Shown here: piece after piece, positions 36,720 through 48,899 of the stretch | Layout of the letters: every line of letters begins with the position of its first letter | Position numbering within the stretch: position 1 is the first letter of the stretch | Assembly (NCBI RefSeq): GCF_041381155.1 | Contig: NC_091134.1 | Span: 73,615,469 to 73,679,468, forward strand | Length of the DNA stretch: 64,000 nucleotides | DNA from: Argopecten irradians | Taxonomy: Eukaryota > Mollusca > Bivalvia > Pectinida > Pectinidae | Direction: 5' to 3' | Notes under the pieces: model-generated | What the model was told of the DNA's origin: nothing | The model's database searches: none | Seen by the model: only the letters and a program-made list of their open reading frames with translations | Program-made: the position numbers and the translations under genes

Positions 36720-37878
36720 AGCTCACAGGCCTTTATAGGTTCATTAATACACACGGTGAACCTAGGCCGCTCGCCCCATTGTTCATTTAAATGGCATGCC
36801 TGGGACAAAGGCATTAGGAGGATTTAAGTAGATATATTCTTTGTCAAACACAATACACAGGCCTTAAAAACTGAACTTAAAAGGATTAATATTTTTTTTT
36901 TAGCCGTATTAATAATCCCCCAGAGACCTTTACCTGCATTTTATGTTGCCCTATTTTAACTCTTATTTTTGGTTACCTGTAATAAATTAAGAAATTTTAG
37001 GTAAAAAAAAATCTTCTTTACAGAGACGAGAATATCTGTACGATCTTTAAAAGGACAGGGAAAATGAGTTCTACCTATGTGTAATTGTGAGATGTTATAT
37101 AATGTTACAGAATAACTAGTGAAATCTGTCCAAACATGTGTGTCGCAGTCTTTAACATGTTTACCAGTGGCCTTACGCAAGTGTTCAACCAAATGTCAAT
37201 TCATAATAAATTACTTAAAACCCTTTCCAACTTTTTTTTGTGTACCGTATTCACCATTATTAGCACCCGTCCCCCTAAAGTGCCTCTCCCCTTTTGTGAA
37301 GGAGAAGGAGTTGAAGTTGTAGAAACACCCCATCCCATGGTTTTTACAATGTTTTACAAATGTGTGATGCTTCTACCTAACAGTAGATGTACCATGAGTA
37401 CAAAAGAGTTAAAATATTGCTGACTTATTCGTCCACAACTTATCTTTTGGTTCACTAATAAGCGCCCATGGTTTTTACATTTTTATGCTCCTTGGGCGCC
37501 AATTACAACAAAAACGATTTTTATTTTCTAATCATTAATAACCAAGCATTCAGATTTCTTTAAGTGTTGATGAAACCTTTTTTTTTTTAAATGAACCAAG
37601 GTATAAAAGAAATTTTGTTTACAAACTGTGAATCTCTGTAGCAGATTCTCATAAAAGTTTGCAAACAAAATTTACTTCATAATCCGATGAAGTTAAAAAA
37701 TAGCTACATTAATACTTATAATTAAAATTGATTTTTCAGACTACATGATAACATAATATATGTATAAACATAAGATTTTTTTCATTATAGTAATATGAAG
37801 AAAACGTATCGGCCAATCAGAAAGTTGGATTCAGTATGAAAACAAATAGAAACTAGAAATTGTCATAGACAATTTGGC
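36720..37878. other. intergenic upstream of ODF3, no gene
   Basis: Contains poly-A/T runs and overlapping open frames at 36956-37423 without family signatures. No evidence of coding. Confidence 0.5.
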
Positions 37879-39233
37879 GGGCTTTTCACTATATTTAGTT
37901 TACAATACCGTCATTGCCAGGTAAGTTAAGAACTAGGTAATGTATGGGTTTTGAAGTTGTAACCAATAAATGACCTTGACTTTCAGCCCTGAATAAAAGT
38001 GTTTTAGTGAAGATCTGCATGAAGTTTGATCAGCCGAAGAGAACTCTCATCTTAATACAATTCATATTTCCAAATTCGTTTGAGCAAATGATAACGAGAT
38101 TGAATGCGCCTTAACGTCATCTGACTTCTGTGATGTTAAGTATATATACCCTGGTATGTATATTTAAACTCTGGACCCCTGTGACCCTGGACGTATGAAG
38201 ACTCTTGTAATTTTGGTTATTGTTGAGTCATTTAAAGATTTGAACATATTTGACTCATGTGACCTTGAATATGGGTCAAGGTCATTCCTAGTATCTGACT
38301 TTATAGCCTATCCCCTGGACATCTTATATATGAAATATGAAGATCCTAGACCTTACAGAACTTCAGGAGAAAAGTTTTCAAGTTTTTTGTTAAAAACAGG
38401 ACCTTTAACATTTGACCCTTACTGGAAACCGGAAGTTGCCATTTTTTGTAATAACATGTAGAGAGAAAAAGTTAACGCTTAAGATTATCTGCAAAAAATA
38501 TTGTTGGATGAAATCTGTGAAAAGAACTGTTAGTGAGTTATAAGCGTTTTTAGATTTTAAGATATGACGTCATAGCGGCCATTTTGTTTTTTGATGAAGA
38601 TGAAAATCATATCAAACGTTAGAGAACATTAGAGGGGTCTTTCCTATAGCAATTGCAGACTATATTAGTCATTCAGTTCAACAATATATAATGTTAAACA
38701 TTTTGGCGGGAATTTAGCAAAGATCAAAGGATTGTTCAAAACGGCATACAGCATTAACCGGAAGTGCTATCGAAAAATAAAAGACACCAAATTCATAAGA
38801 ATGACATTCTGCATCGATATGTAAAAGGAAATTTCGCGAAATCAAAAAAATCAAAATTCGTGAACTTTGACCTCATAGCGAACTTTTTTGTTTGACCTTT
38901 GACCCAATTGCTGTAATTGAATAAAAGTTAGTCTTTTAAGCGGTCTACATAAAACATCAAGAATATTTGCTGTATCTTAAACGGTTTTTGAGTTATGGCT
39001 GTTTTAAACTTTTTAGGTATGACGTCATGGCGGCCAGCTTGGATTTTTGACCTACTTAAAAATGTTGCGGTCACCCCTTCAACTCATGCCATACAATATA
39101 ACAATAAGGCCATTGGCATAGCTCTTACCATTTTGAAGATCTTTTGGACACAAAAAAAGTGTAGAAGAAGAATAATAATAATAATAAAAAACAGAACAAA
39201 AACAATAGGTCTTTTCACCACATGGTGAAAAGC
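37879..39233. mobile_element. Dispersed element with GGGCTTTTCAC termini
   Basis: Begins GCGGGCTTTTCACTAT and ends CACATGGTGAAAAGCCC, an inverted pair (GGGCTTTTCAC). The interior has several GACCTTTGACC and ATGACGTCAT(A/G)GCGGCC segments typical of diverged tandem blocks in mollusc repeats. No transposase ORF; the target duplication is not resolved. Confidence 0.5.
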
Positions 39234-39309
39234 CCTAATTAATTATAAATATAAATATACACTAAAGTATACATAAATAGAATAACATGTGTGTGAGTAG
39301 TGCATGGAA

Positions 39310-39485
39310 AACCATTAACAAAGAGTACTGTCCCTCAACCCCTGGCGGCCATCTTATAATTGGCACCCTCCAACCTTCATCACCACAAATAAAACCCTGA
39401 CAAAGAGTACTGTCCCTCAACCCCTGGTGGCCATCTTAGAATTGGCACCCCCCAACCTCCATCACCACAAATAAAACCCTGATGC
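39310..39485. repeat. two-copy direct repeat of about 86 bp
   Basis: Two copies of AAAGAGTACTGTCCCTCAAC plus the following stretch to ACAAATAAAACCCTGA occur in tandem. Confidence 0.85.
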
Positions 39486-39544
39486 ACATCCAACCAATGG
39501 AACACAAGTTTCATGACATTCACTCAGTAATTTCTGAGAAAAAC

Positions 39545-41366
39545 TTTTAACAGCCAGGGTCAATAAGGACAGCCTCCCATGTATACTGTCCTATTTACAG
39601 CCAGGGTCAATAAGGACGGCCTCCCATGTATACTGTCCTATTAACAGCCAGGGTCAATAAGGACAGCCTCCCATGTATATACTGTCTGTTATGTGTGTAA
39701 AACATCCTATTAACAGCCAGGGTCAATAAGGACAGCCTCCCATGTATACTGTCCTATTAACAGCCAGGGTCAATAAGATGGCCTCCAATGTATACTGTCC
39801 TATTAATAGCAAAGGTCAATAAGGAAGGCCTCCCATGTATACTGTCCTATTAACAGCCAGGGTCATTTAAGGACGGCCTCCCGTGTATACTGTCCTATTA
39901 ACAGCAAGGGTCAATAAGGACGGCCTCCTATGTATAACGTCCTATTAACGGCCAGGGTCAATAAGGACAGCCTCCCATGTATAACGTCCTATTAACAGCC
40001 AGGGTCAATAAGGACGGCCTCCCATGTATACTGTCTGTTGTGTGTGTGTAACGCCCTATTAACAGCCAGGGTCGATAAGGACGGCCTCCCATGTATAACG
40101 TCCTATTAACAGCCAGGGTCAATAAGGACGGCCTCCCATGTATAACGTCCTATTTAGTCGAATAATCAGAGGCGATTCGATTAATGAAGCTAATCGTTGA
40201 TAATCGATTTAAGATTTTATTAATCGTTAATCGTAACATGCATAGCAAGTGCATTTTAAGCTGACTAAACACGTTGACAGATATTGGATTTCCTAGTAAG
40301 CCATTCCGACTGGAGTTTCATCTCTTTATGTAAATGTTTTGAACTCAACAAAGCATATGTGATGTGAGAAATACTTGTTAAATTACGTCTCTGTGGAAGT
40401 TAAAGTCATTAATCAATGAAAAAGAGGATGTCATGAGAAAGCTTGCAGCACGCTGTTTGCCAATTTTCACTAGCGATCGACTTCATGTTGTTACGTTACG
40501 GAGGCCTAATCGCCGCCTGAACGCGAAGGAGCAGTAATCTTGAACATTTTTTACTATTGCATGTGTTTATCATATAAAAAGAATGTTTTTGTTCATATTC
40601 TAATTGAATAGTAATAATAAGAGTTGTTGATTTAATTTATTTTTTTGATCACGGAAATGAAAAAGTTCATTGACGAAAATTTGGTCATGTCGCTCCGTGA
40701 CGACCCAGATTTGGTTGATTAGTCGTACGTGTGAAGGTCACGTCAAAACAGCGGGTTAGCAGACTGGATTTAAATGATGTTACAGAAGACGATTTGGGAT
40801 AAAATATGTTTTTTTGTAAATAAATATATTCTTTTTTGTTGGTAGGCTTATATTTTGTAATATCGTACAGTAGGTGTTATTATTAGTTGATACCAAAACA
40901 TGTTGGACGTTTTCAGTACTGTTGTCAGTAGTGAAACAATATAGTTGCCTTCAATTCAAACGATTAATCGATTAGTAATCGATTACATGTGACCGAATAA
41001 TCGAATACAAAAATTACTAATCGTTTCAGCCCTAGGACAACAGCCAGGGTCAATAAGGATGGCCTCCCAGGTATGCAGTATGTTGTGTGTGTGTAACATC
41101 CTATTAACAGCCAGGGTCAATAAGATCGGCCTACCATGTATACTGTCTGTTGTGTGTAACGTCCTATTAACAGCCAGGGTCAATAAGATCGGCCTACCAT
41201 GTATACTGTCTGTTGTGTGTAACGTCCTATTAACAGCCAGGGTCAATAAGGACGGCCTCCCATGTATAACGTCCTATTAACGGCCAGGGTCAATAAGGAC
41301 AGCCTCCCATGTATAACGTCCTATTAACAGCCAGGGTCAATAAGGTCGGCCTCCCATGTACACTGT
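39545..41366. repeat. 47-bp minisatellite split by an insertion
   Basis: Units of about 46-48 bp (longer where TGTGTGTAAC is included), core AACAGCCAGGGTCAATAAGG then ACGGCCTCCCATGTATA, at 39545-40153 and 41038-41366. The two halves are one array separated by the hAT-like insertion. Frames at 40983-41280 are array translations. Confidence 0.93.
40154..41035. mobile_element. Non-autonomous hAT-like insertion
   Basis: Right terminus ...TAATCGTTTCAGCCCTAG and left portion TAGTCGAATAATC with many ATCGATTA motifs are typical of hAT-family non-autonomous elements whose ends read TAGGGCTGAAACGATTA. The left end seems to lack the outermost bases, and flanking duplications are not clean. No transposase frame remains. 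Confidence 0.6.
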
Positions 41367-44365
41367 CAGACACCTGAGGTAAGGGTCTGTGTAAACTTTG
41401 TAAAGGTCAGACACCTGGGGTAGGTGTCTGTGTACACCTGGGGTAGGTGTCTGTGTACACCTGGGGTAGGTGTCTGTGTAAGTGTAAGGGTCAGACACCT
41501 GAAGTAGGTACCTGTGTAAGTGTAGGGGTCAGACACTTGAGGTAGGTGTTTGTGTAAGTGTAGGGGTCAGACACCTGAGGTAGGGGTCTGTGTAAGTGTA
41601 GGGGTCAGACACTTGAGGTAGGTGTCTGTGTAAGTGTAAGGGTCAGACACCTGAAGTAGGTACCTGTGTAAGTGAGTAAGTGTAGGGGTCAGACACCTGA
41701 GGTAGGGGTTTGTGTAAGTGTAGGGGTCAGACACCTGAGGTAGGGGTTTGTGTAAGTGTAGGGGTCAGACACCTGAGGTAGGTGTCTGTGTAAGTGTAGG
41801 GGTCAGACACCTGAGGTAGGTGTCTGTGTAAGTGTAGGGGTCAGACACCTGAGGTAGGTGTCTGTGTAAGTGTAGGGGTCAGACACCTGAGGTAGGGGTC
41901 TGTGTAAGTGTAGGGGTCAGACACCTGAGGTAGGTGTCTGTGTAAGTGTAGGGGTCAGACACCAGAGGTAGGGGTCTGTGTAAGTGTAGGGGTCAGACAC
42001 CAGAGGTAGGTGTCTGTGTAAGTGTAGGGGTCAGACACCAGAGGTAGGTGTCTGTGTAAGTGTAGTAAGTGTAGGGGTCAGACACCAGAGGTAGGTGTCT
42101 GTGTAAGTGTAGGGGTCAGACACCAGAGGTAGGTGTCTGTGTAAGTGTAGGGGTCAGACACCTGAGGTAGGTGTCTGTATAAGTGTAGGGGTCAGACACC
42201 TGAGGTAGGGGTCTGTGTAAGTGTAAGGGTCAGACACCTGAAGTAGGTACCTGTGTAAGTGTAAGGGTCAGACACCAGAGGTAGGGGTCTGTGTAAGTGT
42301 AGGGGTCAGACACCAGAGGTAGGGGTCTGTGTATGTGTAAGGGTCAGACACCTAAGGTAGGGGTCTGTGTATGTGTAAGGGTCAGACACCTGAGGTAAGG
42401 GTCTGTGTAAGTGTAGGAGTCAGACACCTGAGGTAGGGGCCTGTGTAAGTGTAAGGGTCAGACACCAGAGGTAGGGGTCTGTGTAAGTGTAGGGGTCAGA
42501 CACCAGAGGTAGGGGTCTGTGTATGTGTAAGGGTCAGACACCTGAGGTAGGGGTCTGTGTAAGTGTAGGGGTCAGACACCAGAGGTAGGGGTCTGTGTAT
42601 GTGTAAGGGTCAGACACCTGAGGTAGGGGTCACACCTGAGGTAGGGGTCTGTGTAAGTGTAGGGGTCAGACACCTGAGGTAGGGGCCTGTATAAGTGTAG
42701 GGGTCAGACACTTGAGGTAGGGGTCTGTGTAAGTGTAGGGGTCAGACACCTGAGGTAGGGGCCTGTGTAGGTGAGTAAGTGTATGGGTCAGACACCTGAG
42801 GTAAGGGTCTGTATAAGTGTAGGGGTCAGACACTTGAGGTAGGGGTCTGTGTAAGTGTAGGGGTCAGACACCTGAGGTAGGGGCCTGTGTAGGTGAGTAA
42901 GTGTATGGGTCAGACACCTGAGGTAAGGGTCTGTATAAGTGTAGGGGTCAGACACCTGAGGTAGGGGTCTGTGTAAGTGTAAGGGTCAGACACCTGAAGG
43001 AGGTATTTGTGTAAGTGTAGTGGTCAGACACCTGAGGTAAGGGTCTGTGTAAGTGTAGGGTCAGACACCTGAGATAGGGGTCTGTGTAAGTGTAAGGGTC
43101 AGACACCTGAGGTAAGGGTCTGTGTAAGTGTAGTGGTCAGACACCTGAGGTAAGGGCCTGTGTAAGTGTAGGGGTCAGACACCTGAGGTAAGGGTCTGTA
43201 TAAGTGTAGGGGTCAGACACCTGAGGTAGGGGTCTGTGTAAGTGTAGGGATCTGTGTATGTGTAAGGGTCAGACACCTAAGGTAGGGGTCTGTGTATGTG
43301 TAAGGGTCAGACACCTAAGGTAGGGGTCTGTGTAATTTAAGGGTCAGACACCTGAAGTAGGTATCTGTGTAAGTGTAGGGGTCAGACACCTGAGGAAGGT
43401 GTCTGTGTAAGTGTAGGGGTCGGACACCTGATGAAGGTATCTGTGTAAGTGTAGGAGTCAGACACCTGAGGTAGGGGTCTGTGTAAGTGTAAGGGTCAGA
43501 CACCTGAAGTAGGTATCTGTGTAAGTGTAGTGGTCAGATACCTGAGGTAAGGGTCTGTATAAGTGTAGGGTCAGACACCTGAGGTAGGGGTCACACCTGA
43601 GGTAGGGGTCTGTGTAAGTGTAGGGGTCAGACACCTGAGGTAGGGGTCTGTGTAAGTGTAGGGGTCAGACACCAGAGGTAGGGGTCTGTGTATGTGTAAG
43701 GGTCAGACACCTAAGGTAGGGGTCTGTGTATGTGTAAGGGTCAGACACCTGAGGTAGGGGTCTGTGTAAGTGTAGGGGTCATATACCCGAGATAGGTGTC
43801 TGTGTAAGTGTAAGGGTCAGACACCTGAGGTAGGGGTCTGTTTAAGTGTAGGGGTAAGACTCCTGGATAGGGGTTTGTGTAAGTGTAGGGGTCAGACACC
43901 AGAGGTAGGGGTCTGTGTAAGTGTAGGGGTCAGACACCTGAGGTAGGGGTCTGTGTAAGTGTAGGGGTCAGACACCTGAGGTAGGGGTCTGTGTAAGTGT
44001 AGGGGTCAGACACCAGAGGTAGGGGTCTGTGTAAGTGTAGGGGTCAGACACCTGAGGTAGGGGTTTGTGTAAGTGTAGGGGTCAGACACCTGAGGTAGGG
44101 GTCTGTGTAAGTGTAGGGGTCAGACACCTGAGGTGGGGGTCTGTGTAATTGTAGGGGTCAGACACCCGAGGTATGGGTCTGTGTAAGTGTAGGGGTCAGA
44201 CACCTGAGGTAGGGGTCTGTGTAATTGTAGGGGTCAGACACCTGAGGTAGAGGTCTGTGTAAGTGTAGGGGGTCAGACTCCTGGATAGGGGTCTATGTAA
44301 TTGTAGGGGTCAGACACCTGAGGTAGGGGTCTGTGTAAGTGTAGGGGTCAGACACCTGAGGTATC
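41366..44365. repeat. 38-bp minisatellite, 3 kb
   Basis: About 79 units of 38 bp: GTGTAAGTGTAGGGGTCAGA then CACCTGAGGTAGGGGTCT. Variants include CACCAGAGG and longer units with GTGAGTAAG. The plus strand repeats TGT|GTAAGT, a donor-like motif, in almost every unit. No gene inside. Confidence 0.95.
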
Positions 44366-45518
44366 ATCCATACTGAAATCTTATCCATTTCCCAATATAC
44401 GGTATGTTCATCCATAGTGTTTTTTTCTTTTCATTGTTTCAAAAGTATCCAATTATTATAGTTGAACATTTTTTTGTTTACTTTCAGTTTTTTGTTGAAG
44501 CTTTTAAAAGATATCTCAGGTGAATGTTTGTGGCCTAATACATTCCTGCCAAGCTCAACATCATCACTAATTCATGACCAATGGAAAGATGTTCTGATCA
44601 TCGATCAATGATACCATCGCCTTGCTGAGAGTAAACTGTACTAAGTAATAACACAATGGAGATTTGTTATCACCTTATATACTTAGTAAAGATATATAGC
44701 ATTATCAATTTATACAAATAAAAAATCTCTTCATTTTTCAATAAACTCTAAAATCAATCGAACAAGCTAGCAAAGGTGTTTGACATACTTAGGTATAGGA
44801 ATGTATACTGTGTGATATCATAAATAAGTCGTAGGCCATATTAAAAGTCATGTTAGCAACTGTGAACAGCCGGAAAGAAGTGATTTATAATACAGTGATT
44901 TCATTGTGATATCTTTGGTGGTATCTATTTAAATTTTTACAACCCAAGCTAGTAATGTTGGAAACAAAACAAAAAGAATGGCTGTCCAGTAACAAATCAT
45001 CATTATGTTCAGAAAATATTGTTAATGGGGAGGTACCAAGTTTAAGAGGAAAGCCAGATTATCCACAGCAAAACCATCAACATATGGTTAAACTACATGC
45101 CAACTGTCCCACTTGGAATTTGAACTTGAAACCCAGAGAAGTAGAACTAGTGTGAAGTAGGAACATCTTAATCAAATCAAGAAATTTTCTACCACGACCA
45201 CACTTGAGAGGGATAGAAATGACACATTGACCCCTAAATTTATTTAAATAATTCTGGTTGCATAGCATTGCAATTAATGTTTAGAATTTAAAATATGAAT
45301 ATCATATGAAGATATAGGCCTGAGGTCAGTATCAGGAGAAAAGTAGTAAGTATACTGGTACTGGTATACTTGGTATCCTTTCTTATTCTTGTCGTTTACG
45401 CCCCGTTCTTTCTTTAATAGCGTATTATAACCAGCTCATCTTCCTTTTTTCAGAATTATTAGGGGAAGACTTGATTGTAATAAAAAATCCCAAGTGAAGA
45501 AACACAAATCTAGCAATA
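44366..45518. other. intergenic, no gene
   Basis: AT-rich sequence. Small open frames at 44955-45268 on both strands lack any family motif. Confidence 0.5.
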
Positions 45519-46260
45519 ACAAGAGGCCCATGGGCCTTAACGGTCACCTGAGTTAGAATATATAATGAAACAAATTAAAGACATATATACACTGTATGCT
45601 GGGCCTTGAAGTTGGTCAGTGATTGTTAAATTTGACTTTTTAGACTATGAAGAGTATTTGCTTCCATCAAACCTGTGAACTTAGAAGTATTTTTTGAAAT
45701 TTTAACCTTTTTGACCCTGTTTGGTCCTGCCCCTCTGGTCCCCCAGGGGGTCATCGAGGACAGATATGGATGTTAAAATGCTATATCTTAGGCTAATAAT
45801 TCTAAGCAAGTTTGACTAATTTCCTATGAAAATTGGACAAATAATGTTCACAAATATGTTTTTCCTATATAAACATAAGTTAACTTGACCCCTCCCCAGG
45901 GGGTAACGTGAGACCCCAAGGTCATATAATTCACAATTTTTGTAGAGGGCCTTGAGACCTTTCTATCTATGAAGATTATTTGATTCTACCACATCTGTGA
46001 GTAGAGAAGAAGATTTTTGAAATTTTATTCAATTTTACCCCTTTTGGCCCCTTCCACAGCCCCCTGGGGGGTAAGGACCATATAATTCACAATTTTAATT
46101 GGCCTTATGCCTTAGAAGGTTTGTGCAACATTTCATTGAAATTGCTTCAGCAGTTTTGGAGAAGAAGTCGAAAATATAAATTGTTTACGGACATACGACG
46201 CACGACGACAGAAAGAAAGCGATTAGAATAGGTCTCTTGAGACTTAGTCTCAGAAGACCT
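45519..46260 (+). mobile_element. CAAGAGGCCC-type dispersed repeat, copy 2 (uninterrupted)
   Basis: Starts ACAAGAGGCCCATGGGCCTT and ends near GGTCTCTTGAGACTTAGTCT. It is collinear with copy 1 at 22641-27170 and carries the undisturbed ATCAAACC target at 45666-45673. Non-coding. Confidence 0.8.
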
Positions 46261-48899
46261 AAAAATTTTCATATATATAAAGGCCCACTTATTTTCTAAA
46301 ACAGCTTTTGATTTTTCAAAAGGGAATGTAAAACAGTTATTCCCAATAGCTTAACATTAATAGTACACTTTTCATCAAATGAAACTTCACTGTTACCATA
46401 AGAGTATGCAGGGAAACTTTTGATTGGTGTTGTACCCTCATCTTTAATTTTTTACTCGGAAAGGTAGTGGGCCTTTAAATGTATCATCAAATCACATTCA
46501 ATATTAAGAGATAAGTTAACTTGTAGTAAACCCTTCCTTGAATCCAAAATCATTAAGTAATAAATATGACAGAGTGGATTGGCTAAAATCAAACAATCAT
46601 TAATTATAGGAAACCAATAATTAAGAGCATTCATGTCAATTTTATGATGCGTAAGTCGGTAACCATTAACCATAAAACTAATAACAACAACATACATCAA
46701 CATTTAATGTTATGATTATGACAAGCATAACAATTAAGATCAATATGATCATGAATGAATTTTATACAGTTGGGTTACCATGCACAGACATTCTGGATCG
46801 CTACCAACTCGATCCAAACACGTGTAGCTGTATTCCATAAAATGATTATTATATTCCGTAAATTAGATTAAAATATCAAACACTTGCTAAAATATTCAAG
46901 TTTAATCTGTAATCTTATCACAAACACATAAGAAGTCTCTTATTGTTTGCTTCCATCGCCTACTGTCACGACATGTTTTACTTGATCGACAAATAATACG
47001 CTTGAACCCGATGCAGAGATAGGCTATGGAACAAGACACCGGTTGGAAAAATACATTTATCGTGCATATATTGACTAGTATTGCTTTCAATGACCGTCTG
47101 TATGTCTTAAATCTGATAGAATAGGCTATTATCAATTTACTTACCTTCTTATGGCAGATAAGTGAACTCAGAATGCAATCTATACGGCTACCTTTCCTTA
47201 TCTCCTCTCCGCGAAAGGTTGTCAAACAAACACGCGTACGTCACGAAGTGCACCTCGTGATCAGTTTCTACGATTGTCATTGGTAGCAAGGTTTCCAAGT
47301 GCGCCCTTAGTAACAAGGGAGGTAATCGAAACGGAAGCAGTTATAGAGTAATGTCCCTTTGTTTGCAATAGGTATAGTATTTACCTGATTGTATGGCATC
47401 GCACTAGGTCGCTCTATATTGTATCATTTTAACATGCATCAGCTATAATTGTTGTGAAAAATATCAATATCATTTCCACAAACAACTAAATAAATATCAA
47501 ATATTGATGATTAGACAAAATAGTTATACTATGTTCTATTTCGATCAATTCATATTATCAGTGAGTACATATTAAAAAAATATATAAAAAAATAAACAAA
47601 TAGAATATCAAATATTATTTAAATATATATTTGATATTAAGATTATTGTTATAATTGATAGAATGAGTAGTATTGTGTTTCCATTTTAGCGAGCAAATAG
47701 GCATGTCTAAAATGGCATACATAATGCAATTACTTACAATAGGTAATTATATCTCCTAAAATAGAACTTTAACACCTTTACGTAACACTTTTGGCAAATA
47801 CAATAAATTGAAGTATAACAGTTATGATGTAGAACTCGAAAACATTAATAATTTGATTGTAACGGTTAATGGTATTGAATTACACGCGAGCGATCTGTGT
47901 TATCATGCAATAATATTCTAGCTACCCAGGAGTTTTAAATGATGTTGGTAGTTGATATTTAATATATGCGTGTGTAAAGACCTTCAGGAGTGGTATACAT
48001 TACTACATGTATATCGGATAGATATTCGGGAGTTTTAAACACCCGACAAGTAGATTTGTAAATATATTAAAGTACTGAACGCATAATAAATGTAGACAGT
48101 AAATAATAAAATGTTTCTTATAAATCAACCTTACCATAAAACTTTAAAGTGAAGATGGCAATTCGGGGAGATTTAAGAGGATTATAAACTGGGAATACTC
48201 GTCGGTCTGTGTACATATTTGAGTGTCAGTAAGAGCTAGACAGATCCATATTATAAAATCAATATATGTAGGGCATTTAACACGTAATAAGAACGATTAG
48301 ATAAACTGGTGAATGGATTGAGCCACAAACAAAAACATCTTGGTAGAAAACAAGCAAGTAGGTCGCTTAAGGTAATAACACGTTTACATACAGAAAACTT
48401 ATCTCTAAAAGGATGAAAATTGGTCGCAAATCATTTAACGATAATTTGATTAAAACACGTATCCTTTTTATCACTACGTTTGATAAGAGGATCTGACAGC
48501 ATCCCATAAAGGGTTCAGATGAACTTTATGCCACATTATTTTGTCCTCACATTACGTTAGAGGAATATGAAAAAGAAAAAAAAAACAATGACCACGCCCC
48601 TTTCGCTCCCTGATGTTTTTTAAATATGACCGATCGCCAGGTGTAATATAGCCACGCCTCGCGCTCACAAACGCACGTGTTTCTATTCAATGTCGGAGCA
48701 AACATCGTAGCACACACAATACAAAATGCAAGGTCACGTGCGACTTGATTGACAGCCTCTTGTACTTAAATTCTTATTAGTTGTTATAAAAAATAACCCA
48801 TTTAGCTTACATACACCGTCTGCGTCTGTACAAATAACTTGGAATTTTTCATTGAATTAAAAATGTCTGTTTTATAACTGTTGCATGGTTTTTAAGATT
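46261..48899. other. intergenic, no gene recognised
   Basis: Mostly AT-rich. Short CpG-bearing stretches at about 47205-47345 (ACGCGTACGTCACGAAG) and 48590-48740 (ACGCCTCGCGCTCACAAACG) could be regulatory or the promoter of an unrecognised transcript. The 107-codon open frame at 46902-47225 (minus) has no domain I can name and is not supported. Confidence 0.4.

Noticed and set aside
43315..43503. 62-residue frame with repeated PYTYTD motifs
   Set aside because: Translation of the 38-bp minisatellite.
46902..47225. 107-residue minus-strand frame in the intergenic gap
   Set aside because: No domain, no homology I can recognise, no adjacent splice structure; length is within chance for AT-moderate DNA.
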